Source: Actinomycetes bacterium
GTDB lineage: Bacteria; Actinomycetota; Actinomycetes; S36-B12; GCA-2699445
Assembly (NCBI GenBank): GCA_022600255.1
Contig: JAHZKU010000030.1
Span: 1-6,284 of the forward strand
DNA length: 6,284 nucleotides
Direction of reading: 5' to 3'
The position numbers and the translations under genes were made by a program. Positions 5,736 to 6,284 of this stretch are shown in pieces. Under the pieces are notes generated by a model. It was not told the origin of the DNA and searched no databases. It worked only from the letters and a program-made list of their open reading frames with translations. Every line of letters begins with the position of its first letter. The first letter of the stretch is position 1.

Positions 5736-6227
5736 ATGAAGGCCACTGCCGCTGACGAGGCGGCCGTCTTGCAGGCAGTTGCTCTGGCCCAGTCAGAACA
5801 GTTAGGCCCCGACGTCCCGGTGGGCGCGCTGGTCCTAGACTCCAGTGCAGAGGTGTTGGCCTCGGCCACGAACCGGCGGGTCCGTGACGCCGATCCGACA
5901 GCGCACGCTGAGGTCGTGGCCCTGCGGGCGGCTGCCGCAGTTTCCGACTCATGGCGGTTGAATGGCTGCACGTTAGTGGTCTCGCTGGAACCATGCCCCA
6001 TGTGTGCCGGAGCCGCGGTCAATGCCCGCGTGGCCCGAATCATTTTTGGAGCGTGGAACCCGGACTACGGCGCTTGCGGGTCGGTCTGGGATCTACCCAG
6101 GGACAAGCGCATTACCCATCGACCTGAGGTGGTCGGCGGGATTCAAGTTGCTGCGGCCCGTGCCCCGTTGGACACTTTCTTCGCCCGCCGACGCGGTGCT
6201 GACGCGGCCCAAGACGAAACTTGGTAG
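5736..6227 (+). CDS. tadA: tRNA-specific adenosine deaminase TadA (A34-to-inosine)
   Basis: This enzyme deaminates adenosine 34 in the anticodon of tRNA-Arg(ACG) to inosine, a zinc-dependent cytoplasmic reaction usually essential in bacteria. Its deaminase core is complete: PVGALVLD (28-35), N46, the HAE motif with zinc ligand H57 and catalytic E59, and PCPMCAGA (86-93) with zinc ligands C87 and C90. IIFGAWNPDYGACGS (102-116) and DLPRDKRITHRPEVVGGI (119-136) follow, then a basic helix DTFFARRRG (146-154). From N46 to residue 108 it aligns to E. coli TadA without gaps. Two positions stand out: Asn108 in place of the E. coli Asp108, and Arg48 in place of Pro48. The length of 163 aa is ordinary. 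GGGGG at 5725-5729 is the ribosome-binding site, six bases before the ATG. Guanine or cytidine deaminases of the same fold are unlikely given the TadA-type C-terminus and the neighbouring gene. Confidence 0.96.
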   Translation: MKATAADEAAVLQAVALAQSEQLGPDVPVGALVLDSSAEVLASATNRRVRDADPTAHAEVVALRAAAAVSDSWRLNGCTLVVSLEPCPMCAGAAVNARVARIIFGAWNPDYGACGSVWDLPRDKRITHRPEVVGGIQVAAARAPLDTFFARRRGADAAQDETW

Positions 6228-6284
6228 AGGCGCACTTCGAAGCCGGGTGCTGGCACACGGAACTGGGCTGATGGATCAGAGAGG

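Noticed and set aside
5488..6043. Two long minus-strand frames (168 and 160 codons) across the tadA start region
   Set aside because: They overlap each other and two well-supported plus-strand genes, with Pro/Arg/Ala-rich compositions and no family resemblance. The empty opposite frames result from high GC.
6228..6284. Possible terminator or start of a tRNA gene after tadA
   Set aside because: CCG-GTG / CAC-CGG at 6243-6260 forms only two 3-bp helices around a mismatch, with no T-run. The final bases show no acceptor-stem/D-arm pattern that could be tested before the edge. No feature is called.

Overview
The window looks like a chromosomal segment of a GC-rich actinobacterium. This rests on the high-GC coding style with GTG starts on two genes, the three-piece proton-translocating transhydrogenase (separate pntAA, pntAB and pntB), and a gene of the 'tRNA adenosine deaminase-associated' family just upstream of tadA, an arrangement I know only from Actinomycetota. 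I see no insertion sequence, phage gene, CRISPR array, rRNA or tRNA. The species cannot be named from the sequence alone.

Left block (1-1894, minus strand, transcribed leftwards). A ROK-family sugar kinase (1004-1894) is followed after 56 bp by a left-handed beta-helix N-acetyltransferase of the WbpD/WlbB type (264-947). The acetyltransferase stop overlaps (ATGA) the start of a DegT/DnrJ/EryC1/StrS aminotransferase that runs off the left edge (1-267). The last two form the amination and acetylation steps of a nucleotide-linked 3-amino (possibly 3-acetamido-uronate) sugar pathway for a surface glycan. The matching dehydrogenase is not in the window. The kinase may belong to the same transcript, but a shared role is unproven.

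Centre (1895-2058). A 164-bp divergent intergenic region separates the kinase from the transhydrogenase operon. Near the operon it holds two GGTAAAC copies 11 bp apart inside a short inverted repeat, an arrangement like an operator, followed by a strong AGGAGG ribosome-binding site.

Middle block (2059-4999, plus strand). pntAA-pntAB-pntB overlap by 1-4 bases at both junctions and encode a complete NAD(P) transhydrogenase. It couples hydride transfer between NAD(H) and NADP(H) to proton movement across the cytoplasmic membrane. The proton-channel histidine found on the beta subunit in E. coli is Asn here, and a His sits instead in PntAB.

Right block (5119-6227, plus strand). A very acidic tRNA-deaminase-associated protein of unknown mechanism is followed, after a 125-bp gap with two hairpins, by tadA, the wobble A-to-I tRNA editing enzyme. 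This TadA has Asn where E. coli TadA has Asp108, the position changed first when TadA was evolved to act on DNA. The last 57 bases hold no gene that I can recognise.

I do not see a wholly new multi-gene system here. The best leads are the natural Asn108 in TadA, the uncharacterised TadA partner, the relocated proton-channel His, and the ROK kinase that lacks the usual substrate-site His.
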